A model generated the notes under the pieces. That model did not search any database, was not told where the DNA came from, and saw nothing but the letters and a program-made list of their open reading frames with translations. Both the position numbers and the translations under genes were made by a program. 64,000 bases of DNA from contig JAQNBH010000006.1 in assembly GCA_028752905.1 (NCBI GenBank), positions 28,752,275 through 28,816,274 of the forward strand, given 5' to 3'. The stretch comes from Cladorhizidae sp. MBARI D1340-BT2. Its lineage: Eukaryota > Porifera > Demospongiae > Poecilosclerida > Cladorhizidae. Shown here piece after piece: positions 1 to 12,199 of the stretch. How positions within the stretch are numbered: position 1 is the first letter of the stretch; each line of letters starts with the position of its first letter.

Positions 1-928
1 GTCAAGGAGAGTAGTTGCTCATAGTTGGAAGTGGAAGGAGCCATCCTGTACTTTGTTCTGCTTGAGTGAATGCAGTTGAGAGAATACTTTATTATTGGAG
101 AAATATATTTCGGTCGCTGGTGACGATTTTTTATTACTGACACAGTATTGGTGATTACTGGTTTTAGTGCTAAGCATACATATTCTGTATCATTTAGAGA
201 AAGTAAGTGGTGAAAAAAAAAAATCTAATAAAAGTCATTCAGGCCATCCATGTCAGCTTTAGAGAGAGAGATAAAAAAATCTTGCATGATGAGATTGTGT
301 GGGAATGGCAGTAGTTATAAATGAGGTAACTTGAATTGGTCCAACTTGAACAGAAAGCGGAATAAAGGATGAGCTCAGTATGATTTGGTAATGACAAAAT
401 CAAGGATGTTGCCAGTTTGAGTAGGGCTGGTTATAAACAGACGCAGTGTACAGTTATAGACTGAGGTTACAGAACATCGAAGAATTCATGGACGGATTGG
501 TAAGTGAGGCTCAGTTGATATCAGTGAAGTTAAAGTGATAGATTATTATTACTTTGCCCATAGCGCAAGTTTCTTTCAGATAAGAGAACAGGCCAAGGTG
601 ATATGAATTAGGAGACACATAGCTACTGTATTCAGTAAGATGATTAGATTTAGGTCAAAATAGTTGTTATGAATTGGTGCAAGAAGGTAATATGATGATC
701 CTATAGCCCAATAAGACATGCACACACTTCTCTTATAAAAATCAAGAGCATGTAACACTACTGAGGCTGGCGGGGCAAGTGGTGCAACTTATCTGCTAAT
801 TAAGCAGGATGTGAGAGCAGGCTGGGTAATGCCATACTGAAGTTGTTATCTTACCGAGTTGAACTACTGGAAGATGGATAGTTTATGTAACATCTACATT
901 CACAGGAAGGACCAAGCTTGGGCTGGAA
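1..928. other. No gene recognised
   Basis: AT-rich sequence with no coding segment I can recognise on either strand. The short open frames here have no conserved motif and no matched splice sites. A purine-rich stretch lies at about 200-275. Confidence 0.5.
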
Positions 929-2403
929 AGAAGAGAAAGCTCCCAGTTACCCTGATCACGGGCTTCCTTGGAGCTGAAAGAACAACTCTCCTCGAATATG
1001 ATGCTTTCTAACAAGCAGAATTTGAGGGTTGCAGTTGCTGTGAATGATTTCGCCTCTGTTAACTTACACCGTCAGATAGTAAAGAGGAACCAAAGCCAAG
1101 ATTCAGTGATAGATTTACCAATGGCTGCCTCTGCTATTCAATTTCGGGTAAGTTTCAAACAGCAGTTTGGAATCTGTTGCAGGATGTTGATATAGGAAAG
1201 TTTGATTATCTCCTCATCCAGAGCAGTGGAATGACACTATAGCTACCCTAGAGCAGGAATATGGGAGGATGTACCGAATCGTCCTTGATGCTGTAGTGAT
1301 TGTTGTGGACACCTACACTCTTGTAGCCAAATTTAAGAGTGGTGAAACATACCCCGCTGCAGCTGATAGCCAACTCCAATATGCTGATGTCATAGTCATG
1401 AATAAGAAAGACCATGTTTCCGAGTCTGGCAAAGCATTTGAATTTATGTCTAATTATTTCCTGGGTTGTCGGATTTACCCATGCATGAAGTGTGCTATTC
1501 CTCTGAATTAGGTGAGTAGGGTATCCAAGTTCACTGTTGTGTCTCATGAAGTGGCCAGCGCTGTTTATAGCATCCACCTGGAGGGCGGAAGTATGAGCCA
1601 GGAGAGACAAAAGAGTATTAAAGGAAGCATGCAGGAAGCTAAAGAAGCAGGCCACATCTCGAAGAATAATTTCTCATCTTTAATTTACGAGAGCAGTGTT
1701 CTTTTCAGCTTGAAAGTTTCCAAGCTATTTTAGGGAGGAAGTTCCCAAATGAAGCTTAATGAATGAAAGGAATGCTGTAGTTTGTGGAGGAAAGGAATTG
1801 CTTATACAAATTTCAAATGAGTGGTCGTTGGCGATACGAGATCACACCGCTAACTAATGCACAAGACAGCTTGGTTGGTTCATGTTTAGTGCAGCTTATT
1901 TCAGGGTTGGATGAAGACGAGATGAGAGCACTCTTGGGTAGTTGTGTGGCCAAGGAAGGTGAAGAAAATACTTTCCAAACTGAACAGGCTACACCTCTTT
2001 TCCGTCATGCAGAGAGTATCATTGAAAGTGACCTTAGATTTGAGCTGATTCATCCGCTGAAGGAGATCGTCTCGGATACATGTCCCAGGCCTCCCATTTT
2101 AGATGACTGGAATGACTTTAGTGTCACTGGTGTGGATGAGTGTATAAATTCATTTGGAGAAGTAAGTATTGTACATGGCATAGACTTCAACAAGATGAAA
2201 TCGGACCTTGCTAAGCACGTGAACTGCTGCAGTGGTCCTTTGTGTCTTTTTCCTGTGGTCCTTCCCAACTGAGTCCAAATCTGCAGGCATGTTGTCGGCA
2301 AAGGTATACCATTCCAGCCTCTATTTACCATTGCCTCTGAGATGTCCAAGAACTCATTAAGGACTACTACCTAACTGTTGGCTACTGCAGTTGTGGAACA
2401 TAA
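929..2403 (+). pseudogene. COBW-type (COG0523) GTPase pseudogene, intronless
   Basis: COBW/CobW-family proteins are P-loop GTPases that act as metal-cofactor chaperones. The reading frame begins about 937 with KLPVTLITGFLGA. The Walker A is damaged: GFLGAERTT where GxxGxGKT/S is usual. After a frameshift near 990 comes NLRVAVAVNDFASVN. A one-base loss near 1120 separates it from the Cys motif NGCLCYS. Then come GKFDYLLIQSSGMT, a VVD strand at about 1300, and ADVIVMNKKD at about 1385-1415, with the NKxD guanine-specificity motif intact. The C-terminal part resumes at 1784 (LYKFQMSGRWRYEITPL), continues through HGIDFNKMKSDLAKHVN at about 2177-2225, and ends after two more shifts with VGYCSCGT and TAA at 2401-2403. 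The whole family architecture is colinear over 1.5 kb with no introns, but at least five frameshifts or stops interrupt it. A processed pseudogene is most likely; a decayed intronless gene is the alternative. No clear poly(A) tract or target duplication was seen. Confidence 0.8.
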
Positions 2404-4410
2404 TAATTCTGCTTTACCTTGTACAGTCTTCTCTTCACCATTTGCACCTAGCTTTCCTTTCAGGCATGAAATCACTTGTCTTGAAATGAAATAACTCCAT
2501 TAATTGAGCATTATATGAATGTCGGACGTACTGAATAATATTTATCTCGGTATTTTTGGGGCATGAAATGTAGCTAGCTCCACTAGTATTTTGCTAATGT
2601 GATTATTATTCAGCACCAACCACCAAATGTCAATCTTATTCCTTAAATATTTGCACTGCACTCACCTGTAGATTTTTGCTGAGCATAGTTTGGAAAGAGC
2701 TGCTCGTTGGTACACATTTGTGGTTTCCCCCCAAAAAGAGTCGGCCCTTTGAAGCTGGTAATTACGGCGTTGTTGTTGGGTGCTCTCAGCTGGGTTTCCT
2801 GGTTTTCTTCAAATTATCACCTCAGATAACTTTACCAACCAATATATGCAGAGTACAACCTTCAAAGTATTGTATGTTCTGAAAGAGAAAAACTTCGGCA
2901 GTTTGACCAAGCTACAAACTGGAAACTGGACCATCCAATAGCACTTCTGAGGTGAGTTTGAAGTTTTAGGTAGAAGCACAACACCTACGTAGTGTCCCTT
3001 AAGCCCGAACTGGACAATGTTGAGAGGCCTAAAGGGATGGTGAATTGCCACATCACCCTCTTGGATGATACTGTTTTCACCTGAAATATTGATGTACGAT
3101 TATGTACACATAGCTAGGTAAAAGCACTCGATAGCTAGCTCTAGCTTAGAACTTTAATTAAATATTGTTATACCTTTCTTGCATGTTTTTGTCTCTTATA
3201 AACCTATAGCATGACATGACCTTACAGCTGTAGAAAACCTTGTACTTCACCACCTCTATATTAATAATATTAGCTCTGGAGAGTCACTAATTTTTGGGGT
3301 TCATTTATGTTGCCTGGTTGCCTTTGTAGCCATTGATTAGAGATGATCAACATCAACTTGCCTAAGGTAGGTGTTTCATTTGTCAAAGACAAGTAAGAAA
3401 CAGTCAGGTTTGTTATTGTGAGGCTATTGTGGAGGCTGTGAGGGCTATATAGTTCACATTTCTTGTAGTGACAGATGCTGCCACACATCGACACCCTGAT
3501 GCTACCCACTCCCACCTGAATTTTATAGTAGTAGCAATAGTGGTTGTACTAGTACAATGATCTTCTCGGTAATTAACTTGGAAATTTACTCTCTTGACAT
3601 TTTGACTAGATGCTCTAGCCTTCATCAGGAATAATATTAGGAATATTAGTACTCAGCCAACTCTCAGTTGACATTCTCGATAATCGACTTATATTTACTC
3701 AATCAATGTTTATGCTATAGCTGCTCTATCTTTGATCAGGAATAATCAATAATTATTACAAGAAAACAATCTTTTCCAACCAACTGCTAAGAAAGAAGGG
3801 AGCAAAAAATCTATATAGCCACGTACAGTTTGATGACCCAGTAACATTTAAATCATCATGCTAAATGTATAATACTGGTGAGCATAGTTTTCAGCGTTAA
3901 AAGCTCACACTGTTAAATGTGCTATTTGCCTTTGCTGCTTGAGGGAAGTGCTAGTGCATTTGCTGCTCGGTGCAAACCTTCCAACTTAAGCTGGCTTCAC
4001 CCTACACAGCTGGACCAGAGCCTAGCAACATTCCGGGACAGAGCCAAGCATGGATGGCCAATGGATATCTAATTGTTTTGGCTAATTGCAAACCAAAAAA
4101 CAATCGTTGTCACGCACACCAAAAGCATATCGAGTCTGGTCAGCACAAGTGGTGGAGCTAGCCACTTCAAAGTTAGCTAATTGGGCAGGGTTATTATAAA
4201 ATGTACAATCACCAGTGCCTCACTCTAACTACATGTTGGTTGTATACTCATACATGAACCTTCCCCAGTCAAATTTAGGATCCTTGCAATGGGGTGGAGG
4301 TGGCATGATAAATCCAGAGCTATCAAACTCACATTCTGAGTATTACTTGTCAGACATTTAGAAGAATGCAAGTGCTTGCAACCTGTTGGCACGCACCTTG
4401 GGGCAGCACA
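2404..4410. other. No gene recognised
   Basis: AT-rich intergenic DNA. Two related fragments, about 3595-3640 and 3715-3750, share the words GCTCTA.C.TT.ATCAGGAATAAT and look like a small local duplication. A similar AGATGCTCTAGCATTCAT word recurs at 58831-58850, so this is probably part of a dispersed repeat. Nothing else is supported. Confidence 0.4.
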
Positions 4411-4414
4411 ATAT

Positions 4415-4580
4415 AAAATATCCACTGCCAGTATTCACCAGTGTTTCCAGTTCCATGTGTTGAGCGGTGGAAATGGAGTGAAACTTTATCCTTCATTCTC
4501 ATGCTCTGAAGTCTTTTCATGAGTGAGCAAACGAGATCCAATTTCCACTCCCTGTATGCCTTACTCCCCATACACACAAT
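4415..4580 (-). CDS. Possible unassigned internal exon
   Basis: On the minus strand a pyrimidine-rich tract ending in CAG is followed by an open frame of about 55 codons. It begins near GIVCMGSKAYREWKLDLV and ends ...IFYIVLPQ, before a G/GTGCGT donor-like site. I do not recognise the protein and no flanking exon was identified. Good splice signals around a 166-bp open stretch are the only support, so chance is a real alternative. Confidence 0.25.
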
Positions 4581-4589
4581 ACCCTGAAA

Positions 4590-5583
4590 AAAATACATAC
4601 CTGTATATCAACTAATTTTGTAATAATGTCTTCATGACGGTGTAATTGATTACATAGTCAATGTCGTATTAGCACCAATTTAATGATTTTCCATCTTCAC
4701 ATGATGTCATGCATGTGGATCCTTGCCCTAGCCTAGCATACAGTCACCATTGATTCTCCCGTGCCCTAATCTCAATCACTTTTTTCCCCTTGCCCTTGCA
4801 CTAGGCTCTTGGTAACGTCATACCTTTGCCCTTGTAGTAGGCTCTTGATAATGCATACCTATGCCCTTTCCCCAGTATTTTCAGAGCACTTTTCTTGAAC
4901 TTGAGTTGATGTCATATACCTCGAAATATTGTGTTGAGGGTTGTAATGATATTAGCAGTGAATATTTAATAGGAGATGTAGACCATCAACATACAGTAAA
5001 GGGAAAAAGAACCGAAAAGGCTTCTCAAATTAAAAGTAAATTTTATCTCAGAGAAAGTAAAGTCCAATTTCAATGCTTGTTTTGTAGGTAATTACAACAA
5101 TTGATAGTAGTAGCCAGTTGTTGCTTTGAATTATTAATTCAAACAACATCAATATTGATTGTTCGAAATGATTGATGACTAGAACTACATTAGCTGTGTT
5201 TTGTCTTCCTAATTGAATGTCAATGTTAAATGAATACACAGTAACAACTCGGTCATGTGATGGATCTGTCAAGCCACACCTTATGCTCATGTACATTATT
5301 TTTCATGATGTGTGTTGTCATTGGTGTGGCATGGGTTCCATGCTAGTCGCTTCTCTCTCTCCCGTCAATAGATTTAGCGCAGCCATAGTTACTCAGAAGA
5401 GAAGGAAGGCTAGTCCTCACTACCAAGGATAAGCTGAAGGTCCATCTATCAAGAAGAAGGGGAGAACATTAACCCGAGTGTGCCAGCCAAAGTCGACACT
5501 GTCCATGATATCGTGAAGAATGAGGGAACCTGCATATCTCCTCGCTGAAGTTCGATCAGTGCCTGCACCAAGATGACAAAGTC
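4590..5583. other. No gene recognised
   Basis: A short local duplication at about 4770-4880 repeats 'TTGCCCTTG.A.TAGGCTCTTG'. The rest is featureless AT-rich DNA leading into the dispersed repeat that starts at 5584. Confidence 0.35.
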
Positions 5584-6201
5584 TCGACAAGAATGTCGAT
5601 AATGATCATTTTTCCGAACATTTCAGCTGTCGGAGCTGAGTCCGATACATTTGGATCGCCCCCTGTGTCTCTTACAAGGACTAAACCTAGGGATTTGACG
5701 AAAACCTACAACCTCATTTTGATGCAGAGTTATGGATAGCTGGTGTCGATAACAAACATGGTTGGGTTTCAACACAAATGGATTGTCAAATCCAAATGAT
5801 CTGGAACCATATATTCTCTTGTGACCTCCCGGCTCATGTGACCAATGGGGAATGGTAACTCACGGACTTCATTGCTTATGCATGTGCATGTTGAAGTGTG
5901 CAATTGGTGCCTCTAGTTATGCAATTAGCACAATTTTATACAATGACAAGATCAAGTCTAAAATGAAGTGATATGAATTGATGCAAAGCTGTGATAATAC
6001 ACAAACTTAGCCCAGTCCCAGTACATCAAGATCGGGCACAATGCCTGGGTTATCCATATGTCTATGAAGGTCAAATTTCTTGATAATTAATCTTGGCTCT
6101 GACTACAAGACTGGAAGAGCATGAACTCTGACGCTACTATGTCCCTCATGCGTGCTGACTGTTGAGGATAAGCTTTCTCTTGAGCAGCTATTTCCAGAAA
6201 T
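5584..6201 (+). repeat. 0.6-kb dispersed repeat, copy 1 (partner at 48333-48962)
   Basis: From TCGACAAGAATGTCGATAA to AGCTATTTCCAGAAATCT this block is almost colinear with 48333-48962, with scattered substitutions and small indels. Similarity stops abruptly at both ends. The second copy starts within the last codons of an integrase-derived gene and covers its 3' flank, so this copy may be a transposed 3' end of that element. No protein is evident. Confidence 0.85.
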
Positions 6202-7525
6202 CTGGAAGTGATATGATGGTATAATGAGGAATATGTGGGATGTGCTCGGTTAATATGCGTGCTAGGCCCTCTGCTTTGTGACTCTGCTTCCATGTGCCAG
6301 ATTAACACTAGACCTCTGTTGACTCCCATTTGCCGGTAAATTACCTACTAGTTTGATGACCCGCTGCACTACTGTGCAGTTTATTTACAGGAGTTGTAGA
6401 GATTACCTGCGATATTTGGGTCTTAGTTCTGAATCTCTCATCCCATCATCATCAAAATCACTGGCTCTCCTGACACACACCATACCATCGCCACTACGAC
6501 CACCACTAGATAAGCATGGGTTACATAGTCAACTATGTGTTGCTTTGTGGACTTCTAACTAACAAACAAAGACCAAAGTGCTCTCTAACTATGCACACAC
6601 ACACACCACTACAGACAGACCAAACCAAACCACATTCATACATATATACATACTCCACAATCACACTCAATCACACATACACACATTCACTCACTGATAC
6701 ACACACACATATATTGCCACACAATACACACATACATACGCACAGAGAGAGACACTATAACGGCTGACCATAACAAGCCGTCTGGCTGTGTCCTAGCCAG
6801 CCCATTATTAGCTACATATGATCTGCATCTTCACCACACACTATAGCAGAAAAATTCTATCCCTTTGCTGTATTTTCAGCATTGAAATGGTAAATGGTCT
6901 GCAATTTGTTTCCTGATAGAGCTAGCTATTATCAGATCCTATGCCTATTCACCAGCATACCAGTCTTTTCACCGGATTCAATTCCCAATCACCAATACAC
7001 AAATCTTTTCACCAGATCCAATGCCTGAGGCATCAGAAATGCCCCCTATCCCTAGATTTAGCCTTAGTCCTGGCCTTAGTCAGTTCTTAACCGAAGACCA
7101 AGACTAATCCCTAGCCAAATGCCTATCCCTAGGCCTAGCCTAGCATACCAGTCTCTTTTTATCTCTTGCAGACTAGGGACTAGTGCAATAAAGACTCTCA
7201 GCAATCGATGGCCTGGTATCAATTGGTCAGAAAAATTGTAATGAGGTTTCGTACGGTTACCAGAAGTCTACTCAAGATAATTGTTAAATAAAATGTATAA
7301 GATACATGTAATTATATACATCTTCAGGTATTTATCAAGCTTCAAAGTAGCAAGCACGAAATATGCTCTTGTCATCCCTCTGGGGTTAGGGTAGGCACAT
7401 GTAGCAAGCACTGAGGAGATAGACTGTGACAAAATCATATGTGGAGCCGACAAGAAGGAGTGCGATGGCATTCCAATTACATACTTGGATGGAGCTGAAG
7501 TCAAGGAGATGGAAGTTGTTAGAGC
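6202..7525. other. Non-coding; CA-rich tract and degenerate CCTAGCC words
   Basis: About 6590-6760 is a (CA)n-rich imperfect microsatellite (CACACACAC, CATACATATATACATAC). About 7020-7150 has irregular CCTAG/CCTTAG words (cctatccctagatttagcc). No coding exon is recognisable. Confidence 0.5.
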
Positions 7526-7529
7526 ATCC

Positions 7530-7862
7530 AAGCATCACGGACAACAATAGCTAAAGCAGAATCAGCAGCTGAAGAACAACACATTCAGCACATCCCCACC
7601 TGGAACTAGCTCTAACTAAGCCAAGGCAGAAGCTGGAGAGAAAAACAGAGAGAACATACCTAGAGCTAGCTCTAACATGCCAACATCATTGCTAGTATCA
7701 CGAACAATAATAGTTAAAGCAGAGCGAGCAGCTGGAGAGCAACACAGTCAGCACATCCCGACATAGAGGTATCTCTAAATAAGCAGTGGCAGTAAATGGA
7801 GAGAAACACAGAGAGCACATCCTCACCTAGAGCTAGCTCTAACATGCCAACATCATTTCAAG
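7530..7862 (+). repeat. Two-copy tandem repeat, ~163 bp unit
   Basis: Two adjacent diverged copies, about 7530-7692 and 7693-7862. Each contains CACG.ACAA.AATAG.TAAAGCAGA..AGCAGCTG near its start and AGAGCTAGCTCTAACATGCC near its end. The words occur in the same order in both. Non-coding. Confidence 0.6.
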
Positions 7863-8129
7863 TAATCTCAGGAAAATGAATAACATGGACGTGCATTATT
7901 TAGATTTGTAGGTGCAAATTCCATGATGCAAGTTTCACATGCATCTGCTTTTTGGCGGGGGAGGAGGGGTGGGAAAGGTGGTGGAAGTTTAAGCTTCCTT
8001 GATGCTGCATACATAGTTTACAATATGTATCATATATTTGCTGTTTTTAAATACAGCACGCCATTGGATATTGGTCTGTTGCATTGTTGTGTGCATTCTC
8101 ATCAGTGTAACTCCGTTAGTAATATCACA

Positions 8130-8345
8130 TATTGTAAATATATATCACATCTTCAGGCATGTATTATAAATATATATCACATCTTCAGGCAGGTATTGTA
8201 AATATATATCACATCTTCAGGCAGGTATTGTAAATATATATCTCATCTTCAGGCAGGTATTGTAAATATATATCACATCTTCAGGTAGGTATTATAAATA
8301 TATATCACATCTTCAGGCAGGTATTGTACACATTTTCAGGCAAGT
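8130..8345 (+). repeat. 32-bp minisatellite
   Basis: About seven copies of a 32-bp unit built around GTATTGTAAATATATATCAC plus ATCTTCAGGCAG. The copies differ by single substitutions and the last ones are degenerate. The array ends about 40 bp before the LTR retrotransposon at 8385. Confidence 0.85.
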
Positions 8346-8384
8346 ATTGTATATATATATCACAACTTGATGTATGGACGTGTC

Positions 8385-8766
8385 TGTTGAGGGCAGACTC
8401 ATCAACATGGACCATGGATGACCTTTAGGCATTAAGACATAGTGTACTGAGTGAACATTACCAATTTATGTCGCACCAAACAGACTTAGATATTATAATA
8501 TGTGGACCTACCCAGTTATAGTATATGGAACGTTGCTGAGTGTATGTAAGAATGTGTGACATCCTGTTTCCTGGGAAGTCAGGGTATAAGAACCCTGACT
8601 GACCGAGGTTCAGGAGCTTTGCCTTGTCCTGTAATTGCAACCTTGTGTCTTCATTAATAATCTAAATCCTCTGATTGCAAGATACGGGTGCTATTTACAT
8701 AAGCATAGCTCTGGTGGCAGCAATTGATACCATCACTTGAGAGTTAGACTGGACTAACCCTCAACA
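8385..8766 (+). repeat. 5' LTR (382 bp)
   Basis: Begins TGTTGAGGGCAGACTC and ends CCCTCAACA, with TG...CA termini in a short inverted repeat. It is colinear with 12767-13140, apart from substitutions and small indels around 8455-8520. It holds TATAAGAACCCTGACTGACC at about 8584, a likely transcription-start region. Confidence 0.93.
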
Positions 8767-8768
8767 CA

Positions 8769-8786
8769 TGGTGGCAGCGGTGCAGA
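8769..8786 (+). promoter_or_regulatory. Putative tRNA primer-binding site
   Basis: TGGTGGCAGCGGTGCAG lies two bases after the 5' LTR. It begins with TGG, as expected for pairing to a tRNA CCA end. I could not assign the tRNA. The same TGGTGGCAG follows a CA at 36202, next to other LTR debris. Confidence 0.6.
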
Positions 8787-8826
8787 ACACAATCACCATC
8801 ACTAACCATCACTACCAACCAAAGCA

Positions 8827-10078
8827 TGGATCCAAGCATTGTCCAAACACGTTCAAAGTCCGACAAGATCAGCGACAAGAAGACAGAACCGACAGCAACT
8901 AGTTCATTCAACACTGAAGCGACTGCCGACTCTATGGCACTGCTATGGCAACTATGATAGAATCAATGAATCAGGAAAGGGAGGAGAGGTTGAGAACAAC
9001 AATGGAGCATGCAAAGGAAGAAAAGCAGCAAAATGACCTGCTAACAAAATTGGTAGAGGAAAATGCATCCTTCTTCAAGCTCACAAGAGAGTTCCAACAA
9101 ACCAGTACTTCTGCAAGGGAAGCTGAGCAATTGAAGAGAACAGCACTGCAGGCACTTAAAAAAATGGATGAACTAATCAACCCTGAGCTTACCTGAGAAA
9201 CTTTGAAAAACCCTAACAGAGGTGGGACTTCCAGTAACAGAAAGGACCAATATATTATGGAAGCAAGTCTCTGGAAAAGTGATGGAAGCTTTTCAGGAAC
9301 TGGACCTGAGCTTAAATTACTAAACATTGAAGACTTCGTTGCTTGAGCATCTGGGTTGTATGGATTACTAGAGCCATAAAAACTATTTGGAGAAACACAC
9401 CAACAGACAACCTGTCACCTAGACACAATCTCACTCCGATTACGAAGAGCATCAACAGATTCGCAAAGCGGATGGAAAGCAAAAGGACTTCACGATGGAG
9501 ATATTTTGAGGAACGTTAATGCTTTACTACTCGCCAGAGGTATGCCATGCAGTGAGAGGTAATACTTACTAGGATACTCCGGAGATCATCGATGAGCTGG
9601 AAGCTACTTGGGAATCAAAATCCTTTCACGAAAGAAGCAAGATGCACAAGAGACAACTGGAGGGACAACATTCCAGCAGAAAGATGAGTCCCAGGGAACA
9701 GACACCTACTAATGGATCAGGTGGGCACCTAACTAAGGGTAGAGATGGGTGGTCCCCCATTGAGGATGATCGGGTTGTTGGTGGCCAAGGTGTAGCCACT
9801 GGTCCACAGAGGTGTAGATCATTTCCTAAGGACATAGTTTGCATTGAATGCAATGAAACATGGCATTTTAAGAGGTATTGCCCAAACAGTAAGGTCAAAG
9901 CCAAGCTAGGCATGATTAGTTTTGAGTCTGAGGGTGAGGAAATTCAGGAGTTGCTCAGAACCTGGGACATAAATGGTAGACCGTGTGGGTGCCTGATTGA
10001 AACTGGTGCCAACAAAACAGCAGTCCCTGCTAGGCTCCAACTGAATGTTTCACTGGCAAGACAGCTAAGGCAAGACTA
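8827..10078 (+). pseudogene. gag and protease remnants
   Basis: The first start codon, at 8827, opens MDPSIVQTRSKSDK. A frameshift near 8945 leads into a Glu/Lys-rich helical segment (MATMIESMNQEREERL) that runs to 9193. After a broken stretch, 9642-10078 is open. It has a CX2CX4HX4C knuckle, CIECNETWHFKRYC, at about 9840-9882, as in retroelement nucleocapsids. The protease-like motif CLIETGANKT lies at about 9988-10017. The family's catalytic Asp in DTGA/DSGA is Glu here, so the protease would be dead. About 10130-10200 continues with a ...HVLLGKD-like strand typical of these proteases. Confidence 0.75.
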
Positions 10079-10779
10079 GCTAATCAGAGGGTCGTCACAT
10101 TTAAAACAGCAACCATAGACTTAAAGGTAGATGGAATAACTAAGTCCATGGATGTGTTTGTAGTGGGTGAGGATACAAAACATGTTCTTTTGGGAAAGGA
10201 CCACCCCTGGGTGAGGTCTTGGATTGCTGGATGATCCAAGCAAAGGGTCTGTCAGACGATCCTGTAACATTACCTGCCATTACCAGGGTTCAAAGTCAGG
10301 CACTAGTGGCAGAGAAAGCCGCTAACCATATTGAGGATAGCAAGGATGGCACTTGCACTAGGCAGCTGCCTCTTACACTACCCAAATAGAATGAAAAACC
10401 AATACCCAAACCCAGAAGGAAGAAAGCTAAAACAACCTAAACTAGTTGCTTGCGATCCTGTTGACCATGAGACAGATAGCTTATTAACAGAAGTAGAGGA
10501 AGTGAGCACCGATACCAGTCCTCTTGGGGAGGAGGACACTCACATCAATTCTTCTGCTGATGATGAATTGCTGAGTGGGTATATGTACAAGGGAGATGAG
10601 ATAATAGAAGAGATATTGAGGCAGGAAACCTTCTAGGGTTAGAGGGAGGTCATGTGAGAGAGTTGCCATTTCTGACCCTTACAAAAGGGAAGGTGGAAGG
10701 AAGTGCTGGCTCTACAGAACAGCAGGGGAATGATGGAATATTAAAGGGGATGAGGTGTAAGGCTGATAGGCAAGAAGAT

Positions 10780-11140
10780 GGACACTTCTATCTGTGAGGT
10801 GTAATAGTGCATAGCAAACGGGCTGACCCAGGGAGAGAGTTCACCAGAGTGGTGGCCCCCTCTTGTAGGTGCAAGGAGACATTAACAGCTCTACACAAAC
10901 AGGCCTATGAAAATGAAGAAAGCTACAAAGAAAAATCTAAACAGGCCTATGTTCAGAGCTCCAAACCCAGGAGCTATGAACTCGGGGACATTGTGCTCTG
11001 TCACACCCCAGGGTTGACAGGAAAAATCCACTCAATTTGGGATGTGCCATACAAGGTCATAGCTAAACTGTCTGACTGTAACTATACAATAGCTGTCCCT
11101 AACAAAAGATCAAAAAAGCTAACCATCCACATTAACCGGC
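10780..11140 (+). pseudogene. Integrase remnants placed upstream of RT
   Basis: A segment at about 10780-10895 (DGHFYL, then a stop, ...CKETLTALH) resembles the start of the integrase N-terminal zinc domain. It runs directly into KEKSKQAYVQ...YELGDIVLCHTPGLTGK at 10936-11025. Next come WDVPYKVIAKLSDCNYTI and a ...IHINRLNEG ending at about 11152. These match the post-core linker and the GPY/F C-terminal module of gypsy integrases. The DDE catalytic core that should lie between them is absent, so an internal deletion is likely. The open frame 10807-11463 carries this module straight into the RT N-terminus. Confidence 0.75.
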
Positions 11141-11149
11141 TTAATGAGG

Positions 11150-11990
11150 GGAAGATGCCACATGCTAATCTCCTTAGACTCATTATGGCAGACGAATCTG
11201 AGGACACACCGAATCCCAAAGGTAGTGTCAAGATGAATTTATCCAATGCTAGGAAATCACAGTTGAAGGCCATTCTAAAGTACCGTACCGTGAAAGGGCT
11301 GGGCTTGCTTAAACACGACCAATGTGAAATCCATTTAGAGGAAGGAAACCCACTACGCTTACCCCCCAACAGAATTGCCACCGCAATGAAAAATGATCTT
11401 AAGAAGGAGATAGATGAGCTATTGGCCTTGGGTATACTAATTCCATCCAAAAGCCCATGGTGATCCCCTATGGTACCGCCTAGGAAAAAGTGACTAGGGA
11501 TGTACGACTCTGTATTGATTACAGACAGCTAAATAAAGCCACAATCAATTACCCATTCCAGATGCCATGCATTGAGGACCTACTGAACGAAGTGGCTAAT
11601 GCTAATTGGCTTTCCAAGATTGATCTCAACAAGGGATTCTACCTGGTCCTTCTTGGTAGAGCCAGCCAGGATAAGACAGCTTTCTGCACCCTGTGGGGGA
11701 AATAAACATTTACCCGCATGCCATTTGATCTCAAAAATGCATCAGCAGCTTTCCAAAGGTGCATGGAAAACACTCTAGCTCATTTAAGAGACTGCTGCGC
11801 GACATATATTGATGATATATTAATATTTTCTGCTACTTGGGAGGAACATGTCCAACACATTGAAGAAGTGTTGAAAGCATTGGTTGAGGCTGGGCTGACT
11901 ACGAACCTAGACAAATGTATGTGGGGGGGGGGCACAGTCACTAGAGTATTTGGGACACCAAATTGGACATGGCCTTGTAAGTGAGCCAGA
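11150..11990 (+). pseudogene. Reverse transcriptase, Ty3/gypsy type, broken
   Basis: N-terminal landmarks are LLALGILIPSKSPW at 11422-11460, a TGA at once after it, then VRLCIDYRQLNKATINYPFQ at about 11503-11562. The palm follows: LSKIDLNKGFY at about 11611-11645, KTAFCT, and MPFDLKNASAAFQR at 11718-11760. The catalytic YIDD box at 11805-11816 is intact. Stops at 11461 and 11702 and a frameshift in a G-run near 11920 break the frame. GHQIGHGL at about 11951 and the ILGTAGYYWKFIHDF thumb segment at about 12051-12100 complete the domain. Confidence 0.88.
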
Positions 11991-12199
11991 AGCTAAAGTT
12001 AAGGCACTCAAGGACTTCCATAGACCTAGGAATCAGAAAGGGTTGACGGCTATCTTGGGGACCGCCGGTTATTACTGGAAGTTTATACATGATTTTGTTA
12101 GGTGTGCGGGTCCCCAGTTCGATGCCCTGAAGAAGGGTGCCACCTGTTGCCTGGAATGGAATAAGAGAGTGTCAGATGCATTTAACCATATTGTTTCTG

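Noticed and set aside
6516..6767. His/Thr-rich open frame
   Set aside because: It is a CA-rich microsatellite read in frame.
8769..8786. Primer-binding-like site as part of a tRNA gene
   Set aside because: No cloverleaf, A box or B box could be traced around it.
11082..11450. Minus-strand frame antisense to the RT/integrase region
   Set aside because: It is a shadow of the plus-strand pol frame, whose motifs are clear.
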